From CATOSP01 sp965197545 (GTDB lineage: Bacteria > Chloroflexota > Dehalococcoidia > Lucifugimonadales > UBA3495), in assembly GCA_965197545.1 (NCBI GenBank), contig CBDANJ010000008.1, positions 1,364,001-1,428,000 on the forward strand: DNA of 64,000 nt, in the 5' to 3' direction. Position 1 is the stretch's first letter, and each line of letters begins with the position of its first letter. Below are positions 1-8,375 of this stretch, piece by piece. The notes beneath the pieces are model-generated. The model searched no databases. It saw nothing but the letters and a program-made list of their open reading frames with translations, and was not told the DNA's origin. The translations under genes and the position numbers were made by a program.

Positions 1-163
1 CATAGGGGTTCATCACGTTGCTATCGGTAATCACGTAGGCGGGTCCGTTCAGCCCCAGGTCCAGGAACCTGCGGCCCAGGTCTTCCATCACCCCCCATCC
101 GGCTATCACGGGATAGCTGCCCCCGGAGTGGGTCACGGTTGCGGCGAGGTCGGGGTCTGGCAT
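1..163 (-). CDS. aroB: 3-dehydroquinate synthase, N-terminal part (runs off the window)
   Basis: Only the first 54 codons are present; the gene continues beyond base 1. AroB cyclises DAHP to 3-dehydroquinate in the cytoplasmic shikimate pathway, using NAD and a divalent metal. The visible part shows the typical beginning of the NAD-binding domain: a SYPVIAGWG strand-turn, then LGLNGPAYVITDSNV, which matches the family pattern of a strand ending in TDxNV. The ATG at 163 is preceded by GGAGG at 171-175 with 7 bases of spacing, which fixes the start. Glycerol-1-phosphate dehydrogenase relatives share this fold, so the call rests on a short N-terminus. Confidence 0.7.
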   Translation of the reverse strand, partial: MPDPDLAATVTHSGGSYPVIAGWGVMEDLGRRFLDLGLNGPAYVITDSNVMNPY

Positions 164-218
164 ATTAGCTCCTCCAAATCTATATCATTGGCCCGCTACG
201 GCACAAACCGGGGTTGAG

Positions 219-1730
219 CTATGAAATATATTCGCTCCAATGTCGCAAGGACACGCCCAAGGACTCTTCTACCCAAGCGATGAATCGCGGCAAAACCGCG
301 TCGGCCTTATCTTCCCAAGTAAGAGTGAACAAATTTACAGTGCAGTCCCGGAAGTCTCGTTCCACCGGACCTTCCGCCAAATCCGAATCCGACCCGGAAT
401 GACTCTCGATCCTGGCAAATGCCGTTGCCGCCATTACACCTGTGAGCTGCCGCCCAACGTGGTGGAGTGAGACCACAAAGACTAGGCGCGGCGCCCGATT
501 GCGGTCCTCTGGATCAAAAGAGAGCTTTACCCAGAATCTCGGTTCATTTCGATTAACCCAGTGTGGGGCGTTGTTCGCAGTCTGTACTACCTCGGCGGCG
601 TACCAATGCTCTCGGTCGTTGGGTCCCCCGCGATCGACAAAGAAACGGACAGGGAAGTTTTCATCCAGAAACCTACCGTGAATCTGCTGTGCTTGATCTT
701 CCAGGAATGTTGCTGCGTGGTCTCTCAGGTCAGACGACGTATCGCTAACCGATCTAAGTTCCCTGAGTCTGTTTTGGTTTTGCCGTCTGATTTGACTGAC
801 GATATGATCAACGACTTGATCTACTAATCCGAAGTCAGCAACCGGTTCTGGTTCGCCAAGAGCCTCCAACATCGTCTGCTTTTCGATCTGTAATATCAAG
901 TCAACGAACGGAGCAAGACTTTCCGAATCTGCTGATTCCAAGCTCTCAATATACTGAGTCCTTTCGTCCCGAGAAATAACCACCGGCAAGAATTCTTCCT
1001 TGGCCAAATGCCATGTAAGCAACGCGCGCGCAACACGACCGTTCCCGTCTTGGAAGGGGTGAATTTGAGTGAACCTGTGGTGAAGCCACGCTCCCACCAA
1101 GAGTGGGTGATATTCGGTGTCTGGCTGTTGAAGCTCGTTGTACCAATTGACGAGATTATCAAGTTCGCTGTCGACTTGAATTGGCGGGCAGTACTCGTGA
1201 ATCAGTCCGTCGGATCTGGTGGGATTGTTGGGTTGCGTTTTGAAGCCACCGTGGTCAAGAGGAGTTTCGAACCTCGTACCGAACTGGTTAATGGCGGTAT
1301 ACGTAGGCTGATTGCGGGTCAAGATTTGGTGCAACTGCTGAATATAGAATTTGGAGAAGGGATGTTGCCTCCGGATGTGTTCAATTACAAATTCCGCTGC
1401 ACTCTGATGGTCCCGCAGGACTCGCACGAGGTCCTGCGGGTCGCGGTTTGTTGATCCGCGATCGATCAAATCAGCAACCAATCCATTCTCAACCAGGGTC
1501 TGCGTTAGGCTCCTGTCGATGTCGTATATGCCCTCGATTATCCCTGTTTCAATGGCCCAACGGCGTTCCAATCGATCCATGAAGGCGTCATAGGCTTGTG
1601 GATTGGAATCTTCGCGTTGTTTTCTGATACTTACCCATTGCTGATGAAGTGAATTGACTTCACTGAAGTCATAGGATTCACCGAAGGGCCCCGGAGGGCT
1701 GATTGGTAGCCAGTTATGTGCTCTGACCAT
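219..1730 (-). CDS. Fic family AMP-transferase-like protein, 503 aa
   Basis: Fic proteins usually transfer AMP from ATP to hydroxyl side chains of target proteins. The catalytic loop HPFQDGNGR is complete at residues 225-233, including the catalytic His and the anion-binding GNGR. An upstream TGIIEG at about 62-67 fits the (S/T)xxxE(G/N) inhibitory helix, so the enzyme may be self-inhibited rather than paired with a separate antitoxin. The C-terminal 230 residues do not resemble the short Fic core and may be a target-recognition domain. The start lies about 30 bp from the end of an IS5-type element, so the native promoter may be lost. The target is unknown. Confidence 0.9.
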   Translation of the reverse strand: MVRAHNWLPISPPGPFGESYDFSEVNSLHQQWVSIRKQREDSNPQAYDAFMDRLERRWAIETGIIEGIYDIDRSLTQTLVENGLVADLIDRGSTNRDPQDLVRVLRDHQSAAEFVIEHIRRQHPFSKFYIQQLHQILTRNQPTYTAINQFGTRFETPLDHGGFKTQPNNPTRSDGLIHEYCPPIQVDSELDNLVNWYNELQQPDTEYHPLLVGAWLHHRFTQIHPFQDGNGRVARALLTWHLAKEEFLPVVISRDERTQYIESLESADSESLAPFVDLILQIEKQTMLEALGEPEPVADFGLVDQVVDHIVSQIRRQNQNRLRELRSVSDTSSDLRDHAATFLEDQAQQIHGRFLDENFPVRFFVDRGGPNDREHWYAAEVVQTANNAPHWVNRNEPRFWVKLSFDPEDRNRAPRLVFVVSLHHVGRQLTGVMAATAFARIESHSGSDSDLAEGPVERDFRDCTVNLFTLTWEDKADAVLPRFIAWVEESLGVSLRHWSEYIS

Positions 1731-1808
1731 AAGAATGCACTCCGCCCAATCCCGACTATTAAGGATACTCTGAACAAGCCCTGTCCGCGGCCTGATTGGG
1801 ATTGCCGG

Positions 1809-2035
1809 CAGGGCAATCGCGTTTTAATTCGTAACGGTATGCTGGCTCACCTTTTGCGCGTTTTGTTGGCTTGGAAACCCTCGAATCACCATTCAGGGAT
1901 CCCAATGTGGCCCGCTCAATGGGAGAGGGGATGTCGAGAAAACCAGGTTTTGAGGCAAATTGCCCTATCCTTAACAGTTATTGTGGTGGCAATCAAGAAC
2001 AATTTTGGCCTACGGTTTATAACGCGATTGCCCTG
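1809..2035. mobile_element. 227-bp MITE with ISAs1-type ends, nested in the IS5 copy
   Basis: The ends read CAGGGCAATCGCGTTTTAA and its inverse, the same ends as the complete ISAs1 elements at 42841 and 62161. The flanks GGATTGCCGG (1799-1808) and GGGTTGCCGG (2036-2045) are a 10-bp target duplication with one mismatch. The interior holds no gene. A copy at 59300-59526, inverted, differs at only two bases that I can see, so this unit moved recently. Confidence 0.9.
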
Positions 2036-2281
2036 GGGTTGCCGGGTCAGTTTTGCGGAAATATCCGGCCTGCGGCTCGTTTTCTGCAATGTCCGGCCCC
2101 CTCACCTGCTCCCACAGGAGCCTTTGCGGGCCTTGATCGGTCCCAGCGGCGGTTCGGGGGAGAATTTGGGCCCACTGCTCCCCCATCACCCGGCCAGGCG
2201 GCCCTCCACCGTCAGCAGGTTGCCCAGTCCCAAAAGCAGCGTCAGCCGCTGCGTGTTCTTCGCCAAGCCCCGGTAGCGCAC

Positions 2282-2304
2282 CCCCGCTTTCGCGAGGGCA
2301 GGCT
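2282..2304 (+). repeat. palindromic unit, 23 bp
   Basis: CCCCGC-TTTCGCGAGGGCAGGCT pattern, inserted between the AK and VRYRG codons of the IS5 transposase. It shifts the frame and, with the 25-bp unit upstream in the gene, restores it. Confidence 0.85.
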
Positions 2305-2352
2305 CTTGGCGTACCCGAACACCCGCTTCGCTTTCAGGAAGGGGTGCTCCAC

Positions 2353-2377
2353 CCCCGATCGCCGTCGAGGGCAGGCT
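2353..2377 (+). repeat. palindromic unit, 25 bp
   Basis: Degenerate stem (CCCCGATCG / CGAGGG) but the same GCAGGCT tail. Inserted between IRAK and VEHPF in the IS5 transposase. Confidence 0.75.
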
Positions 2378-2951
2378 CTTCGCCCGTATCGATGCCTTGT
2401 TTCGCTCCGCCAATGCTTCCCCGCTGCCCGGGTCCGGTTTCCGCCGCTGCCCCGGCCGCATCGCCACCTGCCAATTCACCTCCCGTCCCCGGTTCTCCTC
2501 CCGTTTCCCGGCTCCCCGATACCCGGCATCCCCCCGCACTTGGGACTCTCCGCCGTGGAGCAGCCGGTGCGCCTCGCTCACGTCATGCACGTTGGCCGCC
2601 GTGGTGGTCATGCTGTGCATCACCCCCGTCTCCGAGTCCACCTCGATGTGCAGCTTCATCCCAAAATGCCATTGATTCCCCTTCTTCGTCTGGTGCATCT
2701 CCGGGTCCCGCTCCCCAGTCCGGTTCTTGGTGGACGACGGGGCTTCGATGATGCTAGCATCCACGATGGTTCCCTCCCTGAGCCGCAGCCCCTGGGCCTC
2801 CAGATCACGGTTAATCTCCTGGAACAGACCCTGGCCCAGCTCGTGTTGTTCCAGCAGATGGCGGAAGTTGAGGATGGTGGTCTCGTCGGGCAGGGCATCT
2901 GGCAGCTTCAGACCCACGAACCGCCTGACCGACTCGGCCTCGTACAGCAGA

Positions 2952-2974
2952 GCCTGCCCCCGTGAAAACGGGGG
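2952..2974 (-). repeat. palindromic unit, 23 bp, with an empty site in the second IS5 copy
   Basis: Separates GGAMEDPs-type codons from LLYEAES in the transposase. The copy at 63569 reads straight through (GMEDLLYEAES), so this is an insertion of 23 bp that destroys the frame. Confidence 0.9.
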
Positions 2975-3285
2975 TCCTCCATGCCGGGGTCACTGAGGTT
3001 GTAGAACAACTGGACGCAGTGGACCCGCAGCATTACCGGCAAAGGATAGGGCCGGCGGCCGTTTCCAGGCTTGGGATAGCAGGGCCGGATGCGGTCTTCC
3101 AATCGCTGCCAGGGAATCAGGCCATCCATGCGTTCCAGAAACAGTTCGCGGCGGGTCCGGCGTTTCTTGCCCTGGTATTCCAGGTCGGCAAAGGTGGGGC
3201 TGGTCCATCTGCTCTTGTCCCTCCGGCGGCATCAACTCTTTCAGCCTCAGTATGCCATAACCTGCTGGACTTGTTCAGAGTATCC

Positions 3286-3400
3286 CTAGGATGGCGCCCC
3301 GGTCGTATGCGTCTCGGAGCCAATTTCTCGAAGCCGGACCATGTCGAGGGTCGCCGAGAAATAGGGCTAGCAACACATTGGTGTCGACGGCTGTGATCAT
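3286..3400 (-). pseudogene. VapC-type PIN toxin, first 38 residues only, cut by IS5
   Basis: Translation from the ATG at 3400 gives MITAVDTNVLLALFLGDPRH and continues to residue 38, where the IS5 inverted repeat begins. VDTNVLLA with its first catalytic Asp is the typical beginning of a PIN ribonuclease. The ATG overlaps the stop of the upstream antitoxin gene (ATGA), the usual vapBC arrangement. With three of the four acidic residues missing, the toxin is dead; the antitoxin is now an orphan. Confidence 0.8.
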
Positions 3401-3612
3401 CTACCTCGGATCTCTTCAAGATACTCATCTGTGTCCCCGCCTTCGCCCAATACTGCGTAGGCGCGGTCCACCGGATGTATCATGGCGGACCGTTTGCGGA
3501 CCAACAGTCCTTCTGGCGTCGCGGTGATCCCTACTTCCGCATCAGCGTCCAGTCCGAAGCGTTCTCGAAGGTACTTGGGAATCGTAATCTGACTCCTATG
3601 GGAAATCTTCAT
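3397..3612 (-). CDS. AbrB/MazE/SpoVT-type antitoxin (VapB), orphaned
   Basis: A 71-residue protein beginning MKISHRSQITIPKYLRERFG, the swapped-hairpin AbrB DNA-binding fold (SQITIPKxxRExFGL). Such antitoxins bind their own promoter and block a PIN toxin. The downstream vapC overlaps by 4 bp but is truncated by the IS5 element, so this gene now probably acts only as a DNA-binding protein, if it is expressed at all. Length and motif are normal for the family. Confidence 0.85.
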   Translation of the reverse strand: MKISHRSQITIPKYLRERFGLDADAEVGITATPEGLLVRKRSAMIHPVDRAYAVLGEGGDTDEYLEEIRGR

Positions 3613-3948
3613 GTCTCACTACTCTGTAAATTTGGAATATAACCGTCATACCCCAGTCCGAAGCCTGGTTTCCTGTATGCTGCTAAATTCCAAGCAAGGG
3701 AGATTAGCGGGCTAAGTAACTATCTCGAAACTGAACGAACAGGCTTAGGCAGAGGCGAAATCCCCCTTAATCCCCCTTTTGCGAAAGGGGGAGACATTTG
3801 GGAAGTCTCGTTTTGAGATAGTTTCTAAGCATCTCGGGTCGAGGCTGGCACACGCCCTGACGCTTGACAAGGCCACCGCCGGAGCCTAACTTAGGCCGAA
3901 ATGCCAGACCATACCGGTTGGCGAATATTTGACACAGAGGTAAGACCT
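3613..3948. repeat. intergenic stretch with two inverted repeats
   Basis: No gene is seen. An outer imperfect inverted repeat pairs AACTATCTCGAAACTG (about 3718) with a GTTTTGAGATAGTTT near 3811-3826; the second arm recurs near 51383. Inside it lies CCCCCTTTTGCGAAAGGGGG (about 3772-3791), a short stable palindrome of the kind scattered between genes in many genomes. Confidence 0.6.
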
Positions 3949-5136
3949 ATGCCCAGGCTAGAACTGCTCAGCGAAGTACAACGCAGTATGCTCCAGATGT
4001 TTCCCTGTATGGAGCACGACGACACTCCTTGGACTCCCATGCGGAAGCCCCTGTCGGAGAGCAAGGTGGCGCTCGTTACATCGGCCGGGCTGCACTTGAG
4101 AGACGACAAGCCCTTCATCATGGGAGGGGACTCCTCCTACCGTGTGCTTCCGAGCTCGACCCCGGTCGCTGATATCCTTCAGAGCCACGCCAGCATCGGA
4201 TTCGACCACACGGGCATCTACCGTGATATCAACGTCACCTACCCGGTAGACCGCCTCCAAGAGTTGGCAGACCAGGGAGTAATAGGTTCCCTGGGGGAAA
4301 ACAACTACTCCTTCATGGGCGCGCTCCGCGACACATCGGAAGTCGTGGAGCAGACCGGGCCGGAAGTTGCCCGGAAGCTGGTTAACGAAGGTGTGGAAGT
4401 AGCGTTCCTGACCCCCACTTGACCCCTGTGTTCGCACGCGGTCAGCGTGCTTGCCAGGTGCTTCGAAGAGGCGGGGATTTCCACCACCGGGACCGTGTTC
4501 GTGAAGGAACACGCCGAAAGGGTGAAGCCCCCGCGCATGTTGTGGGTCCCCTTCACCTTTGGCAACGCCATGGGAGAGGCGGGAGACACCAAGCAACAAC
4601 ACCAGGTCTTAAAGGCCGCGTTGGAACTGCTGGACCGGAAACAGGGCCCGGTCCTGGAGGAATTCCCCGGCGATACGGCCCCGGAAGCACTGCTTCAGGC
4701 TTCGGCGGCAGGCCGGTCCAACGGCGCTCCAAGCCTCAGCCCCGCGGACGAATTGACCTCCCTCCGTTCCTACTACGAGCGTTGGGTGGAAAAGCACGAT
4801 GGCCGCAGCAACGTGGGCCTGTGCGGAGTGCCCCAACGCCGTTTACGAGGTGTGGTCCGGTTCCTGGAAGGCTACATCAGCGGTGAGCAACAGGATTCTC
4901 CGGGCCGCCCCGGGGGCGTGGGCCTGCCCCAGTACATTCGCTACTGCGTGGACGACCTGAAAGCCTTCTATTACGAGGCCAGGATGGAGCAACGCCCCGA
5001 TGCCGCCGCCGACGGGATACACGAGTGGTTCTGGGGCGAGACGGCCATGGGCGAGCTGATAGTCAGCCTGGCCGCCAAGATGGGAGAGTCCGAGGACCCG
5101 GAGGTTAAAGCCATCCCCTACGGGCTGGCGCGGTAG
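3949..5136 (+). CDS. GrdB-like selenoprotein (glycine/sarcosine/betaine reductase selenoprotein B family), TGA = Sec
   Basis: The frame beginning MPRLELLSEVQ at 3949 (GAGGTAAG upstream) runs to LTPT, meets TGA at 4420-4422, and continues in the same frame as PLCSHAVSVLARCFEEAG to a TAG at 5136: 395 residues with Sec. Both halves belong to one family: SKVALVTSAGLHLR, GDSSYRVLP and DINVTYPVDRLQELADQGVIG before the TGA; PPRMLWVPFTFGNAMGE and IRYCVDDLKAFYYEAR after it. The TGA falls in a U-x-x-C motif where homologues have Sec or Cys. A hairpin 11 bases downstream fits a bacterial SECIS. GrdB proteins act in reductive cleavage of amines or proline; the substrate here is unknown, and grdA/grdE partners are absent. 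Confidence 0.85.
4434..4450 (+). promoter_or_regulatory. candidate bacterial SECIS hairpin
   Basis: A perfect 6-bp stem GCACGC/GCGTGC encloses the loop GGTCA. The loop starts 17 bases after the TGA at 4420-4422, within the spacing known for bacterial SECIS elements, and the GGUC apex matches the loop bound by SelB in E. coli fdhF. It lies in the coding sequence, as bacterial SECIS elements do. Confidence 0.75.
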
Positions 5137-5179
5137 AGGGTCATTGGGGGGCGAGACCACCTGGGAGAGGGGCCCCTTA

Positions 5180-5530
5180 TTAGAACAGCGGCTCCAGCTT
5201 GTCCAGCAATCGTCCTACGTCCTGAAGCCCATTTCTGACCATTTGGCCGGGAAACCCATCCTCGTAGAAGTTGGTATGCAGGCCGCTCGCGGCGAGAAAA
5301 AGGGTGGAAATCTCCCGGTCACCAGTCTCGTTTACAATTCTGCCCATAATTTGGTAGAGCAATCGGTGATTGTTGTGCTGCCAGCCCCGTTGCTCCGCCA
5401 AGGCCTTGACCATCTGGGCCGCCGCCCCCCAGCCCTTTTCGGATGCTTGACGCAAATCCCCTGATTCCCACTCTCCCATGGCCTGCGCCAAGAGCGGCCT
5501 GCTGGCCTCCCTGTATAATTGCCCTTGCAT
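5180..5530 (-). CDS. PaREP1-type HEPN-like small protein, 116 aa
   Basis: All-alpha protein with the pattern ASEKGWGAAAQMVKALAEQR, then LLYQIM and LHTNFYEDGF, close to PaREP1/PaREP8 proteins, which are HEPN-like. A paralogue at 11482-11832 shares most positions (ASEKGWGAAAQM, LHTNFYED, LLDKLEPL). The two genes point away from each other at the two ends of the restriction gene-uvrA block. No RxxxxH nuclease motif is obvious. The function is unknown; HEPN relatives often act as RNases or as partners of nucleotidyltransferases, but none is encoded nearby. Confidence 0.7.
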   Translation of the reverse strand: MQGQLYREASRPLLAQAMGEWESGDLRQASEKGWGAAAQMVKALAEQRGWQHNNHRLLYQIMGRIVNETGDREISTLFLAASGLHTNFYEDGFPGQMVRNGLQDVGRLLDKLEPLF

Positions 5531-5601
5531 TTGGCCTTCTCGCTCCGTCCTCTAGCGGGACTTCCGTCACGACCTGACGCAAACTACACCTGAGTGCCCT
5601 T

Positions 5602-8308
5602 CTATGATATAGCCCTTTCCAGGTTCAGGGCCAACAACCGCTCCAGTATTTCAGGACCAGTCAGGTCGTGAGGCCAGCCGTAGGCGTCCAAAACCGCTTT
5701 GTCCAACCGCTGGTGGACCATCTGTAGCCACGTGGGGCGGGCGTTGTAGAGGTTGGTCAACGTCCGCTTCTTCAGTTCCGGCTCTGAGGCATCCGGCGGG
5801 TTGAGCCAGCCTTCTCGCAGCCGGTTTAGCTCTTCCGCTTCCTTGCCTATGGCCGCGCGTTGCTGTTCTGTTGGTCTTGGAAAGGGGAACGTCTCAAAGC
5901 AAGTGGTGGGCGTGTAGGTTCCTCCGCTATGAGATTCGCGCAATTGGCTGCCCAATCTTCTGGCCCAGGATTCGTGGATCGACGACGACAATATTCCGAG
6001 CATGTAATCCTCATCGCTGGCTATTGCGATGACCAGGTTGGAGGCCAGCATTTCCTGCGTCAACCAAACGAAGAAACGATGCTTAGAAACCTTCGGAGTC
6101 CCAATATATCGTGATTTATGTGATAAGGCGCGACGCATCGAAATCGCTGGATAACCATGCAACCACCAATTCTGTGCACGCCAGGGCATATTATTGGTGA
6201 TTCGCTTTGGCTTCACCCACTTCTTGACATATTCGAAGGGCGCCTCGTAGAGAGCGGCCTCGGCCTCTGGCATATCGACACCAAAGTCAACGACCCAAAC
6301 GTTGCGCGCACGACGTGCAATATCAATCCCATTAATCCACCGCTTGAGCACGTCTCCGTTGGGCTTTCCGTGGGGGTTTGGGTCAATAAGCATGTTTGAC
6401 GCGGTGGCCTCGGGCATATCGAAATCGCCTACTTTGCCCACACCTTGGAATGCTAGGTTCTGGTTCTTTTCAAGTGCTCTTGCCTGTGTGAGATCGAGAC
6501 CGGCTGTTAAGTCTGCGTTGATGCCGGTTACCGTTTCCCCGTCAAGGATTCGATCAGTTGCACTCCCGTCGTCGAAGCAGATGATCGAGATGTGTACCGT
6601 GGCACCATCTAAAACCCAATTCTGATCGGACGTAGCCTCGAAGATGTCCCCTGAATCCTTGATTCGTGAAAGGACCGCCCGATTGGACTGGAAGCGAATA
6701 GCTTGGGTTCCCAGCAGGCCGGCGCGTTTAGAGCTTCCGCCTTCGATCTGGCCACGAGCCTTTTCAAACCAATAGCAGCACAGGTCACTGGCATGCGGGA
6801 TGCGATCGCCATAAAGCGAGTACAGGGCCTCCACATAGGCGTCGCCGAGTTGCTCTCTGAAGGGGAAGTGGCCCAAGAACGGCGGGTTGCCGATGATAAA
6901 TTCCGCTTCCGGCCATTCCGGCTCCTTGGGATTCGCTTCGTCCGAAAGGTCTAAAATCGCGTCGGTCTTCCTAATGGAGACTAGAGGCGTGAGGACCGGG
7001 CTGTGGTCGTAGGGGAAGCCGTTGTTCTGGTGCCATTGGATGTAACCGATCCATAACGCGGTGCGGGCCAATTCCGCGGCGTAGGGGTTGATCTCAAGCC
7101 CTAGCATTTGGTCGGGCTTCACCGTGGGCGCCAGGCCGGGCCACCCATGGGCCGCCGCGAAGTCGATGACCTGCTTCTCCAGGTCCAGCAGGCACCGCAG
7201 CGCCAGATACAGGAAGTTCCCGCTCCCGCAGGCCGGGTCCAGCACTTCAACCTCGAAGAGCCGCTGCTGAAATGCGCCGAGTCTCACCCGCGCCGCGTCT
7301 ACTTCATCTTCGATAAGAAGGTTGCCCGCCTCCTGTTGAACCGCCTCCCATTCGGCTCTCAACGGGGCCATCACCACCGGCTCCACCACCAGCATGATAT
7401 TCCTCGGCGCTGGTGTAGTGGGCGCCCAGATGCGCGCGTTTGGACGCATCCAGCGCCCGTTCAAACAGGGTGCCGAAAATCGAGGGTTCGATGTTCCGCC
7501 AGTTCTTCTTGGTAGCTTCGCCCAGCCGGAACAACGCCGACTCGCTTAATTCAACCGTGTCCGCATCGCTGAACAGGTCGCCGTTGAAATATGCGATCTG
7601 AGTGGCGCCGAACATGCCTCCCTGTGCCATCTGCTCAAACAAGTTTCGAACAGCCTGGTCGAAATGCGCGGGGTCTCGAAAGTAGGTGCGCACGATCTCG
7701 GAAAACGGGGAGCCGGAGAGCAACCCGGCATCTTCGGCGTAGAGACAAAACACGATTTGATTTAGGTACCTGGCAAGTTTTTCCGGGTCTTGCGTATGCT
7801 GCTCCATGTCTTCGACGATGGCCTGGAAGAGGTCGGCGGTCTCCTTGGTCACCGTGTCCACCGAGCGGTCTGGACGCAATTCCGCCGGCGAAAAGAAAGC
7901 GTACCGGAGCTTGTCCAGGTTTGCGGGTTGGTCTAACTCGACGACCGCAAACTCGTGCCGCACCGTCTCCATGCCCGGAAAGTTGGTCTGTATCCAGATT
8001 GTCTTAAACGAAGACACGATGAGCAACGGAGGCGTCTTCAAATGCACCTGGTAACGGAGCAATTGGAGCAGGGCGCCGGGAAGTTCGGCATCGCTGCCCT
8101 TGAATTCCCAGCCGAATGAGCCTTCCAAATAGGCGTCGGCGAAGCCGCCGGGCACCTGCTTTTCAAAAGTGAATACCTCTTTGTCCCCGTAGTCGACCGG
8201 GGTGGGATGCCCGGCCAAAGCGCAGATATCCAGGAACATCTCCTGGGACGCCTGCTTCTCGCCAAATTCGACGCCGCGCCACTTGGCGACGAACTGTTCC
8301 GAGGACAT
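5602..8308 (-). pseudogene. MmeI-like type IIG/IIL restriction-modification protein, one frameshift
   Basis: A single-chain nuclease/methyltransferase in two frames. The N-terminal part starts MSSEQFVAKWRGVEFGEKQA and contains ADAYLEGSFGWEFKG, a D-ExK nuclease site of the MmeI class. The second part has SAM motif I LDPACGSGNFLYLA and motif IV NPPFLG of N6-adenine methyltransferases, followed by a target-recognition region. The break is at about 7399-7402, where GAGGAATATCATG has one base too many for the expected SAEDIMLVVEPVVM. The total is near 900 codons, normal for the class. Either the gene is inactivated or this is a single-base assembly error. It follows uvrA by about 65 bp. Confidence 0.8.
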
Positions 8309-8375
8309 TCGGGGCAGCCCGGGGGATATGTTGAGGCTGGACCCTGACGTTCTCATCTCTTGAGCGCTTCTGTTC

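Larger units (their letters stand above)
2186..3208 (-). pseudogene. IS5-family transposase, degraded
   Basis: Compared with the copy at 63569, the reading frame begins MDQP at 3208 but an extra C within the first codons shifts it. The correct frame resumes with MDGLIPWQRL and breaks again at a 23-bp palindrome (2952-2974). The central DDE part is readable (IVDASIIEAPSSTKNRTGER, WHFGMKLHIEVD). Near the C-terminus two more palindromes (25 bp at 2353-2377 and 23 bp at 2282-2304) put the sequence between them out of frame; if both are removed it reads VEHPFLKAKRVFGYAKVRYR, the usual IS5 ending. The copy cannot make a normal transposase. Confidence 0.85.
1763..3285 (-). mobile_element. IS5-family element (copy 1), interrupted by a MITE
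   Basis: Both ends carry the inverted repeat GGATACTCTGAACAAG (1763-1778 and, reversed, 3270-3285). Without the nested 227-bp MITE and its target duplication the element is about 1.29 kb, normal for IS5. A second, better preserved copy begins near 63494 and runs off the window. The right end cuts a vapC gene; the missing part of vapC is not found beyond the left end, so an adjacent deletion is likely. Confidence 0.85.
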
